Of a DNA stretch of 64,000 nucleotides, positions 15,192 through 23,818 are shown in pieces. This DNA comes from Halobacillus salinus (GTDB taxonomy: Bacteria; Bacillota; Bacilli; Bacillales; Halobacillaceae), in the NCBI RefSeq assembly GCF_004684905.1, contig NZ_SRJC01000003.1, forward strand, positions 248,001-312,000, given 5' to 3'. The stretch's first letter is position 1. Each line of letters begins with the position of its first letter. The position numbers and the translations under genes are program-made. Under the pieces are notes generated by a model. That model searched no databases, was not told where the DNA came from, and saw only the letters and a list, made by a program, of their open reading frames with translations.

Positions 15192-16532
15192 ATGAATAAG
15201 AACTTAAGTAAAGGATGGATATTCTTCTTCGGTGCCTTGGGTGGTTTGCTATATGGATATGATACAGGCGTCATTTCAGGGGCGCTTCTGTTCATTTCGG
15301 ACGATATTCCATTAACGAACTTTCTCGAGGGGCTCGTCGTAAGCTCCCTGCTTGTCGGGGCAATTGCCGGAGCCGGCATGAGTGGTTACGTGTCGGACAG
15401 ATTCGGACGGAGACGAGTCGTGTTTGTCATTGCGCTCATTTATATCATAGGATCACTTGTGCTGGCGTTCGCTCCGAACGTTGCCATTCTCGTAACAGGG
15501 CGAGTCATACTCGGTCTCGGAGTCGGAGGTTCGACCGCCATCGTACCGGTGTACTTATCTGAAATGGCTCCAACGGAACAGCGTGGGGCGCTCGCTTCTT
15601 TAAACCAACTGATGATCACCATCGGTATCGTGCTCGCCTACTTCGTCAACTATGCGTTCACTCCGATTGAAGGATGGCGCTGGATGCTCGGCTTAGCAGC
15701 TGTCCCTGCACTCGTCTTGATGATCGGTGTCATGTTCATGCCGGAAAGCCCGAAATGGCTTCTTAAACAGAACAGGGAGAAAGAAGCCCGTAAAGTGATG
15801 GGGATGACACGGGACCAGAGTGAGATTGATGACGAAATCAAGCAAATGAAGAAAATCGAAGCTCAAAAAGAGAGCACATGGGACGTACTAACTTCCAAAT
15901 GGGTTCGCCCGATGTTGCTAGTCGGTGGCGGTATCGCCGTGCTCCAGCAATTCATCGGAATCAACGCGGTCATTTACTATGCGCCAACCATTTTCACAGA
16001 GGCAGGTCTTGAGAATTCCGCATCGATTCTTGGAACCGTCGGGATCGGAATTCTGAACGTATTGATGACACTCGTGGCCATTGCGACAATCGATAAAGTC
16101 GGACGGAAGAAATTGCTGCTGATCGGAAACGTCGGTATGACATTGAGCTTAGCTATACTTGCTACGATCTTATTTACTCAAGAACTGACGACCAGCATTG
16201 CATGGCTAACCGTTGTCTTCCTAGGATTGTTCATCATATTCTTCTCCGCAACTTGGGGACCGGTCGTATGGGTGATGTTACCTGAGCTCTTCCCACTGAA
16301 AGCGCGTGGTGCAGCAACTGGTTTCACAACCTTACTATTATCACTAGCGAACTTGATCGTATCGTTGTTCTTCCCGATTCTACTCGGAGCGATCGGAACC
16401 GCTATGGTATTCGTCATCTTCTCCGTCATCGGCGTGCTCGCCTTCCTATTCGTCCTGAAATTCGTACCAGAAACCAAAGGACGAAGCCTAGAACAAATCG
16501 AAAACGACTTACGCGGCGAAGGGACAGGTTAA
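15192..16532 (+). CDS. MFS sugar porter, CsbC/YwtG-like
   Basis: A 446-residue transporter of the sugar porter family with 12 membrane segments. Family signatures are GGLLYGYDTGVISGALLF, DRFGRRR, VPVYLSEMAPTEQRGAL, the QQFIGINAVIYYAP segment on helix 7 and the C-terminal PETKGRSLEQIE. Such proteins carry hexoses, pentoses or inositol with protons; the closest B. subtilis proteins I recall are CsbC and YwtG. AAAGGTGG precedes the ATG. The last residues (GEGTG) and the stop region are formed by a hairpin repeat beginning at 16521. Confidence 0.92.
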   Translation: MNKNLSKGWIFFFGALGGLLYGYDTGVISGALLFISDDIPLTNFLEGLVVSSLLVGAIAGAGMSGYVSDRFGRRRVVFVIALIYIIGSLVLAFAPNVAILVTGRVILGLGVGGSTAIVPVYLSEMAPTEQRGALASLNQLMITIGIVLAYFVNYAFTPIEGWRWMLGLAAVPALVLMIGVMFMPESPKWLLKQNREKEARKVMGMTRDQSEIDDEIKQMKKIEAQKESTWDVLTSKWVRPMLLVGGGIAVLQQFIGINAVIYYAPTIFTEAGLENSASILGTVGIGILNVLMTLVAIATIDKVGRKKLLLIGNVGMTLSLAILATILFTQELTTSIAWLTVVFLGLFIIFFSATWGPVVWVMLPELFPLKARGAATGFTTLLLSLANLIVSLFFPILLGAIGTAMVFVIFSVIGVLAFLFVLKFVPETKGRSLEQIENDLRGEGTG

Positions 16533-16662
16533 TCGTCCCAGCCGGGACATTGGGGACAGGGAATCTGTCCCTTTTGTTATGTCTTCTTTCATGAACCTCG
16601 GATCTACCTATAAGAACAGAAACTATGCGACATAAAAAAGGAGGGACAGATGCCCTGTCCCC
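16521..16662. repeat. GGGACAGG hairpin repeat, three units (locus 3)
   Basis: Units at 16521-16539, 16552-16571 (both forward) and 16643-16662 (reverse). The first encodes the end of the sugar porter. The last abuts the cdhB stop codon at 16663. The second and third match with one difference across a 71-base spacer. Confidence 0.9.
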
Positions 16663-17121
16663 CTATAACCCGATTTGTCTTCCGACTTGTTTGGGTTGTT
16701 CTTCTGTTTTGGTTTGTTCGTACATGGTTTGGATCGATTGGGTGATGGAAGCAGGGAATGGTGCTGGACGCCCTTCGTTCTGATCGATTCCCATCAACAT
16801 CTCCTCTTGTGTGGAAACAAGCTTCCCTTCTTCATTAAACATGCTGAGAAACAGGTGCACACGTTTGGCATCATAATTCAATACACGAGCAGTGATATGG
16901 AACGTGTCCCCTTCATGCATTTCTTTCAAATAGCATGTGTGCGTCTCGAGCGTGAACATCGTGTAACCGTACTTCTCACGCGCCGCTTCATCTAGGCCGA
17001 TGAAGTCGATGAAAGCGTCAGTAGCAAGACTGAAAGCACGATTGTATTCTGCATCGTTCATGTGCCCGTTGTAGTCGACCCATTCACTAGGCACTTGGTG
17101 CGTAAATTCATAGGAAGTCAT
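16663..17121 (-). CDS. cdhB: Hot-dog thioesterase, probable betainyl-CoA thioesterase
   Basis: A 152-residue hot-dog fold thioesterase of the 4-hydroxybenzoyl-CoA type; the catalytic-loop pattern VDYNGHMNDAEYNRAF is clear at about 12-27. It follows cdhC and cdhA in one operon, the same order as cdhCAB of Pseudomonas. There the thioesterase frees glycine betaine from betainyl-CoA. The specific role is inferred from context. Start ATG 17121 after AAGGAGGAGAATTGG. A start 29 codons further up would overlap cdhA and is rejected. Confidence 0.87.
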   Translation of the reverse strand: MTSYEFTHQVPSEWVDYNGHMNDAEYNRAFSLATDAFIDFIGLDEAAREKYGYTMFTLETHTCYLKEMHEGDTFHITARVLNYDAKRVHLFLSMFNEEGKLVSTQEEMLMGIDQNEGRPAPFPASITQSIQTMYEQTKTEEQPKQVGRQIGL

Positions 17122-17134
17122 CCAATTCTCCTCC

Positions 17135-18088
17135 TTATACTTGCGTTTTATTCTTCTCTTGCGGCCAATACTCTTGTACAAGTTCATACAGTTTGACCAA
17201 GAATTCATTACGGTTTTGATCGAGTTCTGACATCGTCATGCCGTTCGACTGCTGCTCACAGCCTTCGACCACTTTTTCATAAAGCTCATCCGTAAGTTCC
17301 GGTGCTTCAAGCTTCGTCCATGGCTTCTTAAGCGCCGGACCGAACTGCTTGAGCATATGACGCATGCCGCCTTCTCCTCCAGCCAAGTGGAACGTTAGGA
17401 ACGGACCATACTGGGCATAGCGCATACCGGCACCGTGAGTGAAGGCTTTGTCGACTTCCTCGGTGGTTGCGATTCCTTCATTTACGATGTGAAGCGATTC
17501 GCGCCAGATCGCCTCGATCAGACGGTCGGCAATGTGTCCTTCAATTTCATTCCGAACATGCAGGACACTCATGCCCATCCCTTCATAGAAGTTCTTCGCG
17601 TTCGCAATATTCTCTTTCGTCGTCTGCTTACCACCGACCACTTCCACAAGTGGCAAAATATAAACAGGGTGGAATGGATGCGCGACGACAATGCGTTCTG
17701 GATGCTGCAGGTTCTCCTGCAATTCTGTCGGCATAATTCCAGACGTACTAGAGCCGATCAGCGCATCAGGCTTCGCGTACTGATCGATTTCCTTAAGCAC
17801 CATCTGCTTCAGATCTTCGCGTTCTGGTACATTTTCCTGAATGAAATCAGCGTCTCGAACCGCCTCTTCAATGCTACCTGCAAACGTCAAACGGTCTTTC
17901 GAAGCTCCATCTGCAAGACCAAGCTCCTCCACATATGCCCAGGACTGTTCAACCGCATGGCGCATGCGTCCCTCTGCTCCTTCCGCTGGGTCGGTTGCGA
18001 CAACGTCATATCCACTCGCAAGCATCCGGGCGATCCACCCGTTTCCGATTACGCCTGTCCCTACGACAGCTACGGTTTGGTTGGCCAT
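17135..18088 (-). CDS. cdhA: L-carnitine dehydrogenase
   Basis: A 317-residue protein of the 3-hydroxyacyl-CoA dehydrogenase fold. The Rossmann motif is VAVVGTGVIGNGW (5-17), with the later HPFHPVYILPLVEVVGG and a helical C-terminal domain. The GMRYAQYGPFLTFHLAGGEGGM segment is typical of carnitine dehydrogenases rather than fatty-acid enzymes. It oxidises L-carnitine to 3-dehydrocarnitine with NAD+. It starts two bases after the cdhC stop codon, with GGGAGGAAAATAATC upstream. The neighbours supply the next two steps. Confidence 0.93.
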   Translation of the reverse strand: MANQTVAVVGTGVIGNGWIARMLASGYDVVATDPAEGAEGRMRHAVEQSWAYVEELGLADGASKDRLTFAGSIEEAVRDADFIQENVPEREDLKQMVLKEIDQYAKPDALIGSSTSGIMPTELQENLQHPERIVVAHPFHPVYILPLVEVVGGKQTTKENIANAKNFYEGMGMSVLHVRNEIEGHIADRLIEAIWRESLHIVNEGIATTEEVDKAFTHGAGMRYAQYGPFLTFHLAGGEGGMRHMLKQFGPALKKPWTKLEAPELTDELYEKVVEGCEQQSNGMTMSELDQNRNEFLVKLYELVQEYWPQEKNKTQV

Positions 18089-18090
18089 GA

Positions 18091-18978
18091 TTATTTTCCT
18101 CCCTTCGGATTAAGCAAGTTGAATTGTTCTCTTGCTTCTTGAGGAGTCATCGGTTCCATGTCCAATCCGTTCAGCATCGTGACCGCTTTGTCCACGAGCT
18201 GTTCGTTACGAGCAGGAACGCCTTTGGATAGATAAATATTATCTTCTAGACCAACTCGGATGTTTCCGCCGAGCATTGCTGTTTGAGCCGCCATCGGCAT
18301 TTGCATACGTCCGATTCCGAATGCAGACCATTGCGCATTTTCAGGAATACGGCCTTTCATATACTGCATCGTCTCAGCATCCGCAGCCGCTCCCCAAGGA
18401 ATTCCTAGGCAGAATTGGTACATCGGATCGCCATCGATCAACCCTTCTTTTACAAGCTGATTCGCAAAACGGATGTGACCAGTGTCAAAGCACTCAAGTT
18501 CCGGCTTTACGCCGCTTTGTTGAACGAGCGCCGCCTGTTCACGCAACCAGTCTGTCGGGCTTAGGTAAACCATATTGCCGAAGTTCGTGCTTCCGCAATC
18601 AAGTGTACACATCTCTGGTAAAAGTTCTCCGACCGGTGCGTGACGTTCAGTTGGTGTCTGCATGTCCGTTCCGTCCCCACCAGCTGCTGGTGTAGCAAGA
18701 CTCGGGATGAAATCTCCGCCTCCGCCTGATGTGATGTTGATAATGACATCTGTCTCTGATTCACGGATGCGGTCGACAATCTCACGGTAATGCTCGACAT
18801 TATGGCTGATGCCACCTGTCTTCGGATCACGGGCATGAACGTGCGCAACCGTCGCTCCTGCTTTAGCTGATTCAATCGCTGATTCTGCAATTTCTTTTGG
18901 CGTTACAGGTACATGAGGATTCTTTTCTGTAGTCGCTCCTGCACCTGTCACAGCCGCTGTTAACAATACTTTGTTCAT
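18091..18978 (-). CDS. cdhC: 3-dehydrocarnitine cleavage enzyme (BKACE family)
   Basis: A 295-residue beta-keto acid cleavage enzyme (TIM barrel, zinc-dependent). Visible marks are VAHVHARDP (zinc histidines, about 43-51), NITSGGGGDF and LGGNIRVGLEDNIYL. In this context it would join 3-dehydrocarnitine and acetyl-CoA to give betainyl-CoA and acetoacetate. It is the first gene of the cdhCAB operon, behind the promoter/inverted repeat at 19008-19043. The start has CGAGGAGGTTATCG upstream. Confidence 0.92.
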   Translation of the reverse strand: MNKVLLTAAVTGAGATTEKNPHVPVTPKEIAESAIESAKAGATVAHVHARDPKTGGISHNVEHYREIVDRIRESETDVIINITSGGGGDFIPSLATPAAGGDGTDMQTPTERHAPVGELLPEMCTLDCGSTNFGNMVYLSPTDWLREQAALVQQSGVKPELECFDTGHIRFANQLVKEGLIDGDPMYQFCLGIPWGAAADAETMQYMKGRIPENAQWSAFGIGRMQMPMAAQTAMLGGNIRVGLEDNIYLSKGVPARNEQLVDKAVTMLNGLDMEPMTPQEAREQFNLLNPKGGK

Positions 18979-19007
18979 ATCGATAACCTCCTCGGATTTT
19001 TTAACTA

Positions 19008-19043
19008 GTTGAAACTATACCATCTGGTCGGTTTAGTTTCAAC
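19008..19043 (-). promoter_or_regulatory. cdhCAB promoter framed by a long inverted repeat
   Basis: Reverse strand TTGAAA and TATAGT with 17 bases between form a good SigA promoter. The 10-base arms GTTGAAACTA and TAGTTTCAAC are perfect inverted repeats 16 bases apart and contain the two promoter boxes. The centre reads ACCGACCAGATGGT, a partial dyad of TetR-operator style. The TetR gene just upstream is the likely binder. Confidence 0.7.
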
Positions 19044-19071
19044 ACCTTCCACTAAATAAAAGCTCACAAAA

Positions 19072-19102
19072 AAACCGACTCCTATTTTTCAGGAGTCGGT
19101 TT
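19072..19102 (-). terminator. Terminator overlapping the 3' end of the TetR gene
   Basis: AAACCGACTCC pairs perfectly with GGAGTCGGTTT. The TetR stop codon is in the loop. The reverse strand continues with a T-run, so it ends the TetR transcript before the cdhCAB promoter. Confidence 0.88.
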
Positions 19103-19643
19103 CTTCTTTTCGGTACGTCCGTTCCGTCAGGCGTTCCAATACTTTTGTTCGTAAATCATCCGAGAGCGGCCCAAGACCGAAGATTTCAGACAGCCAAAGT
19201 CCATCTACTGCAAGCCGTAATATCGTCGCATCCACTTCATCCAGTCCATCTCTCTCCATGTTTTCCTGCCACGAGGCATACGTATTCTGAAGTGGCTCGA
19301 GCAATTCCGGATTGATCCCCTGGGCAGCTAACATGCCGGAAGATAACGTCCGGTTCTCAACGCCTTTATCATGCATAACGTTAATAAACGACCTCGCCCA
19401 CTTCCCGGTATCCTCTCCGTCTTTTTCAACGAATGCTTCGACATTCTCCCGGTACATATCGTTCATATGTTGGACTAGTCCTTTAACCAGGGCTTCTTTT
19501 GATGAGAAATGGTACAGCAACCCGCCTTTGCTGATCTCCGCGCGTTTGGCGACAGCATCCAGCGTCAAGGCGTCACTCCCCTTTTCTTTCACGATTTTAG
19601 CCGCTGCTTCTAATATCAATTGTCGTTTCGATTGTCTTGGCAT
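19089..19643 (-). CDS. TetR-family repressor, probable regulator of cdhCAB
   Basis: A 184-residue protein with an N-terminal TetR helix-turn-helix (LTLDAVAKRAEISKGGLLYHFSSKEAL, split over about 26-52) and a helical ligand domain (TetR_C_6/BetI-like layout). It lies directly upstream of cdhCAB on the same strand, separated by a terminator and an operator-like inverted repeat. A carnitine-pathway compound is a plausible inducer, by inference from position. Confidence 0.85.
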   Translation of the reverse strand: MPRQSKRQLILEAAAKIVKEKGSDALTLDAVAKRAEISKGGLLYHFSSKEALVKGLVQHMNDMYRENVEAFVEKDGEDTGKWARSFINVMHDKGVENRTLSSGMLAAQGINPELLEPLQNTYASWQENMERDGLDEVDATILRLAVDGLWLSEIFGLGPLSDDLRTKVLERLTERTYRKEETDS

Positions 19644-19733
19644 ATAAAGCGTCCCCTCATTTTCACGTTCATTTTCACTTATCGTACCAATCTCCTACGA
19701 AACGGACAAGGTTGCCCTTATAAAAAAAGAACA

Positions 19734-19816
19734 TGACACGGTGTCACTTTTCTGTTGACTTTCCCTTCTACGTGCCTTAAGATAGCATAGTATCCGAACA
19801 AAGTGACACCGTGTCA
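19734..19816 (+). promoter_or_regulatory. SigA promoter between twin TetR operators
   Basis: Two 13-base palindromes, TGACACGGTGTCA (19734-19746) and TGACACCGTGTCA (19804-19816), flank a promoter with TTGACT at 19755-19760 and TAAGAT at 19778-19783, spacer 17. The operators differ only in the central base. The layout suggests repression, perhaps with looping, by the TetR protein encoded next. Confidence 0.85.
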
Positions 19817-19838
19817 CACGGAAGGAGAATGGCATACA

Positions 19839-20456
19839 ATGCCGAAGCAAACGTTTTTCAATTTACCAGAAGACAAACAAAAGAAGTTGATGGAAGCAGC
19901 GCGTGTCGAATTCTCAAGAGCTCCTCTTCATGAGGCGTCGATCTCTAATATCATCAAGAAATGCGGCGTTTCCCGCGGCAGCTTTTATCAATATTTCGAA
20001 GATAAGGATGACGCGTTCTATTACTTGCTGAAGCAATACACGAATGAACGCCAGGAACGATTGATGCTCTTATTAGATGAGCACAACGGTAATCTGTTCG
20101 AGGCGATGACGATCATGTTCCAACAGACGCTCGATCGTTTCGAGAAAGAAGAGAACCGTTCCTATTTCAAGCATGTGTTCTTGAATATGAACCATAAGAT
20201 CCAGAACACGATGGCGTCTGGCGAGAAGGAAAAAGACTTTCCCGATCATCTATCCGTCATCCAAGAACATGTAGACGCTGATCTACTTCAAGCAGATAGC
20301 GAGAAGGAGATTCGTCACACGATCCATCTCGTCCGTTTACTCATGTTCCATACCCTCGTCCGTCACTTTTCCAAAGGATGGACAAAAGAAGAAGCATTCG
20401 AGACGTTCACGTTAGAACTGAACTTGATGCGAAAAGGATTAGAAATGAAGGAGTGA
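19839..20456 (+). CDS. TetR-family regulator, autoregulated
   Basis: A 205-residue TetR protein with the DNA-binding part near the start (EASISNIIKKCGVSRGSFYQYFEDKDDAF, split over about 29-57). It starts at ATG 19839; the ribosome binding site GGAAGGAG is about 13 bases away, longer than usual. The ATG at 19829 is out of frame. It is followed after five bases by an MFS drug-type exporter, and twin palindromes flank its promoter, so autorepression and drug-inducible export are likely. Confidence 0.88.
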   Translation: MPKQTFFNLPEDKQKKLMEAARVEFSRAPLHEASISNIIKKCGVSRGSFYQYFEDKDDAFYYLLKQYTNERQERLMLLLDEHNGNLFEAMTIMFQQTLDRFEKEENRSYFKHVFLNMNHKIQNTMASGEKEKDFPDHLSVIQEHVDADLLQADSEKEIRHTIHLVRLLMFHTLVRHFSKGWTKEEAFETFTLELNLMRKGLEMKE

Positions 20457-20461
20457 AACAA

Positions 20462-21934
20462 ATGGCTGAACAAACGCAACATGTAAACAGCACAGAAGAA
20501 AAACCGATCAACCGTATTGCCATTGTCTCAGTATTATTAGTCAGTGCTTTCGTCGCTATTTTAAACCAGACGTTACTCAATACAGCTTTACCTAACATCA
20601 TGGAATCGTTGAATGTCACCGCGAGCACGTCCCAGTGGTTAATGACAGGCTTCATGCTCGTGAACGGTGTCATGATTCCAGTCACAGCCTTTTTAATTGA
20701 AAAATTCACAACAAGACGGTTGTTTTTCACGGCGATGACTCTATTCACCATCGGTACGGTCGTTGCGGCGCTATCACCGAACTTCACCGTCTTACTGATC
20801 AGCCGCTTGATCCAAGCGAGTGGTGCCGGAATCATGATGCCGCTGATGCAAACCGTCATGCTGACCATCTTCCCGATTGAAAAGCGCGGGACAGTAATGG
20901 GAATGGCAGGACTCGTCATCGCCTTCGGACCGGCAATCGGACCGACGCTTTCCGGGTATCTAGTTGAAGAGTATTCCTGGAGAACACCATTCATCGTCAT
21001 TATCCCAATCGCACTATTATCTATTGTGTTCGGTGCCTTTGCGATGAAGAACGTTACCAAACAGACCAATCCGAACATCGACGTACTATCGATCATCCTA
21101 TCCACGTTCGGTTTCGGGGGACTGCTATACGGGTTCAGTAGCGCAGGTAACGGAAGCTGGGGGGACATCGAAGTCTACGGTTCTATCCTAGTCGGAGCGG
21201 TTTCCTTGGCAGCCTTCATCATCCGCCAGTTCCGTCTGGAAAAACCGATTCTCGAATTCCGTGTCTTTAAGAATAAGATTTTCGCACTTGCTGCTGTCAT
21301 CACGATGATCGTTATGATGTCCATGATCGGCGCAGAACTGCTGATCCCGATTTACATGCAGACGATGCGTGGATTCACAGCCTTAGAGTCCGGTCTTCTC
21401 CTCTTACCAGGAGCGATTGTGATGGGTGTCATGTCGCCGATCACGGGACGTATTTTTGACAAAGTCGGGGCAAGGTGGCTTGCTATCACAGGTTTGACCA
21501 TCATCGCCGTAACGACATTCGAACTGTCCACACTAACGGCGTCCACGACTTACACGTTCATCATGATCATCTATGCGATCCGGATGGCTGGGGTTTCCAT
21601 GGTTATGATGCCTGTTTCCACTTCAGGCCTGAACCAGCTTTCCCAAGAATGGATCCCGCACGGTACAGCGATGAACAACACGATGCGTACCGTCGCTGGG
21701 TCAATCGGGACAGCATTCCTAGTCACGATCATGACGAATGCATCCAAGTCCTACACGCCAAGTGCAGGAGAAACACAACAACAAATCATGTCCAACGCGA
21801 TGATCCACGGTATCAACAAAGCATTCTTTGCAGCTACCATCATCGCCATCGTCGGATTAATCCTTTCCTTCTTCGTCAAAGGAAAGAAAAAAACACAACA
21901 ACCAACAACCGAAAGCCAACTTCAAACGAACTAA
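20462..21934 (+). CDS. MFS multidrug exporter, DHA2 (14-helix) type
   Basis: A 490-residue exporter with 14 membrane segments. LNQTLLNTALPNIMESLNVTA near the start and RLIQASGAGIMMPLMQTV with GPAIGPTLSGYLVE (motif C of antiporters) place it in the EmrB/QacA DHA2 family, moving drugs or other toxic molecules outward in exchange for protons. It starts at ATG 20462 after AAGGAG, in one operon with the TetR gene. A repeat-based terminator follows the stop codon. Confidence 0.92.
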   Translation: MAEQTQHVNSTEEKPINRIAIVSVLLVSAFVAILNQTLLNTALPNIMESLNVTASTSQWLMTGFMLVNGVMIPVTAFLIEKFTTRRLFFTAMTLFTIGTVVAALSPNFTVLLISRLIQASGAGIMMPLMQTVMLTIFPIEKRGTVMGMAGLVIAFGPAIGPTLSGYLVEEYSWRTPFIVIIPIALLSIVFGAFAMKNVTKQTNPNIDVLSIILSTFGFGGLLYGFSSAGNGSWGDIEVYGSILVGAVSLAAFIIRQFRLEKPILEFRVFKNKIFALAAVITMIVMMSMIGAELLIPIYMQTMRGFTALESGLLLLPGAIVMGVMSPITGRIFDKVGARWLAITGLTIIAVTTFELSTLTASTTYTFIMIIYAIRMAGVSMVMMPVSTSGLNQLSQEWIPHGTAMNNTMRTVAGSIGTAFLVTIMTNASKSYTPSAGETQQQIMSNAMIHGINKAFFAATIIAIVGLILSFFVKGKKKTQQPTTESQLQTN

Positions 21935-21942
21935 TGCAAAGC

Positions 21943-21962
21943 GGGGACAGGGCATCTGTCCC
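21943..21962. repeat. GGGACAGG hairpin repeat, single unit used as terminator (locus 4)
   Basis: The unit is extended by GC on the left and TGC on the right, followed by nine T (21966-21974). The stem GCGGGGACAG/CTGTCCCTGC with the T-run makes a convincing rho-independent terminator for the exporter operon. Confidence 0.88.
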
Positions 21963-22027
21963 TGCTTTTTTTTGAAACGATTTTCCTTTTTCAACCGTAT
22001 ATGTAGTTAGAAAGAAGGGAGATACCT

Positions 22028-23695
22028 ATGATCAAACGACAAGTTTCAGCTATTATAATGGTTCTTGCTGTAATACTTTTTCCTACCCAAGTGTTTGCCG
22101 TCGAATTCGATATTGAAAAGTCGACAATAGAAGCGAACCTTCAAGAAAACGCAGCTGTAGAAGTGACCGAACAGCATACATACACATTCGAAGGAGAATT
22201 CAACGGCATCACACGGGCACTTTTCCCGAAAGAAGGAACCTCGATTCAGGACGTTCATGCTACGGAGAACGGCAAGAATCTTGAGATAGGACAGGATGAC
22301 AATACGTATAAAGTGTACCGCCCAGGTGAGGATGAGACGTTCACCATCACATTGACCTACACGATTGAGAACGGGGCCGATGTGTACAACGATGTCGCTG
22401 AATTTTACTGGCCGTTTTTCGATCAACGTAATGAGTCGACGTTCGAGGATTTGACGATTACGGTCACACCACCTGAACCGGCGACTGATCCCATCGCTTT
22501 CGGGTACGATCAGGCATATGGGACAGAGTCGATCAATGATCAGGGATCGGTCACTTTTTCCTTGGGAGAAGTATCAGGTGGCAGCAACGGTGATGTCAGA
22601 GTCGCTTATGACGCCTCTCTTTTCCCAGCTGCGGATGTGGCAGCGGACAAGGACATGCGCCAAGACATTCTAGAAGCGAAGCAATCATTGGAAAACGAGG
22701 CGACCGCTTTGGCGAAACGGAAGAAGTTTATGAATACCATCGCGCCTTACGTACTCGGCGCTTTCTTGGTTGTTGGGGTAGGTTTGATGATCCACAGGCT
22801 CCGTAAACGGCGCGAGACAGAGCACGAACTGGATCGCCAAGCTGCCAGCACCTCCCCTTTTCCAAAGGATGCAATGAGTCTTCCGGGGATGGTCTCGTTC
22901 ATGAATCACGGCGTCCTTTCGACCAATGCCATGACGGCGAGCTTGCTTGATTTGGTACGAAAAGGGCTGGTCGAACAAGTGTCGGAAAAAGAGTTCCGGC
23001 TGCTGCACCGGAGAACGGACTATAAGCACGAAGACATTTTGATCGAGTGGCTTTTTGACGAAATTGCGGACGGTCGCGAGCTCGATCTCGAAGACCTTAA
23101 AGACTACGCGGCGAATAAGAAAAAACGAGACGTATACCAACGATTTTATGAGCGGTGGAAATACGCGGTGCAGGAAGAGGTGCGCCGCATGCCTTTAAGA
23201 GACGAAGGCGGGAAAGTGTGGAGAACCGTTTCCGGGATTGCAGCTTTTGCAATGGTACCATTTGCGATCATTTTTCCTATAAGTGATCTATTCGGCTGGA
23301 TGTTCGCTTCTATTGCGTTACTGGTCTTCTTCCTCTTGTTCAGCATCTTTTATCGTCCACTTTCTGTGGAAGGGTTGAGGATTCATAATCAACTAGCGCC
23401 ATTGAAGTGGAGTGAGAAATGGAAAGATTGGGAGCATGACGACCAAATTCCTGCCATGCTATTTCAGGTTGCGATGGGACGACGGGACAACATGTTGAAA
23501 GAACAAATGCCAAACTCATGGAGACCTGCTACGAGCCAAAGTGACTGGATCGTCTACTTGGCACTAGCTTCTTTATTACAGGAAGACTTTGAAACAGCCA
23601 ATACCTCGGCAGCTGTCGCAGGAGCTGGCATTACCTCTTCGGGAAACAGCGCAGGCGGTGTCGGCGGAGGCGGCGGTGGAGCAGGCGGATTTTAA
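22028..23695 (+). CDS. DUF2207 membrane protein with glycine-rich tail
   Basis: A 555-residue protein: signal peptide (1-24, cut near QVFAVEF), extracellular beta-rich DUF2207 domain (about 25-215), membrane segments near 240-258 and 408-450, a cytoplasmic winged-helix-like region (about 285-380), and a terminal run of glycines (GGVGGGGGGAGGF). This is the usual DUF2207 architecture; the function is unknown. The start is set by AAGAAGGGAG. The Gly-rich end is common in the family. Confidence 0.85.
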   Translation: MIKRQVSAIIMVLAVILFPTQVFAVEFDIEKSTIEANLQENAAVEVTEQHTYTFEGEFNGITRALFPKEGTSIQDVHATENGKNLEIGQDDNTYKVYRPGEDETFTITLTYTIENGADVYNDVAEFYWPFFDQRNESTFEDLTITVTPPEPATDPIAFGYDQAYGTESINDQGSVTFSLGEVSGGSNGDVRVAYDASLFPAADVAADKDMRQDILEAKQSLENEATALAKRKKFMNTIAPYVLGAFLVVGVGLMIHRLRKRRETEHELDRQAASTSPFPKDAMSLPGMVSFMNHGVLSTNAMTASLLDLVRKGLVEQVSEKEFRLLHRRTDYKHEDILIEWLFDEIADGRELDLEDLKDYAANKKKRDVYQRFYERWKYAVQEEVRRMPLRDEGGKVWRTVSGIAAFAMVPFAIIFPISDLFGWMFASIALLVFFLLFSIFYRPLSVEGLRIHNQLAPLKWSEKWKDWEHDDQIPAMLFQVAMGRRDNMLKEQMPNSWRPATSQSDWIVYLALASLLQEDFETANTSAAVAGAGITSSGNSAGGVGGGGGGAGGF

Positions 23696-23705
23696 TTGAT
23701 TAAGT

Positions 23706-23775
23706 GGGGACAGGGAATCTGTCCCTTTTTTTCATGGGCAAACGCATAGAAGAGTGGGACAAACTCCCTGTCCCC
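23706..23775. repeat. GGGACAGG hairpin repeat, loose inverted pair (locus 5)
   Basis: Units at 23706-23725 (forward, followed by a T-run) and 23756-23775 (reverse), 30 bases apart. The forward unit begins 10 bases after the DUF2207 stop codon and may terminate its transcript. Confidence 0.9.
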
Positions 23776-23818
23776 TGCAAGCTTTTCAGGTGCTCTGTAC
23801 ATACTAACGGGGAAAGGG

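Noticed and set aside
17435-18142. 235-codon antisense frame over cdhA
   Set aside because: cdhA is a clear carnitine dehydrogenase with intact motifs; the antisense frame has no recognisable domain or start site.
20407-21168. 253-codon antisense frame over the MFS exporter
   Set aside because: Shadow frame produced by the biased composition of the membrane protein gene.
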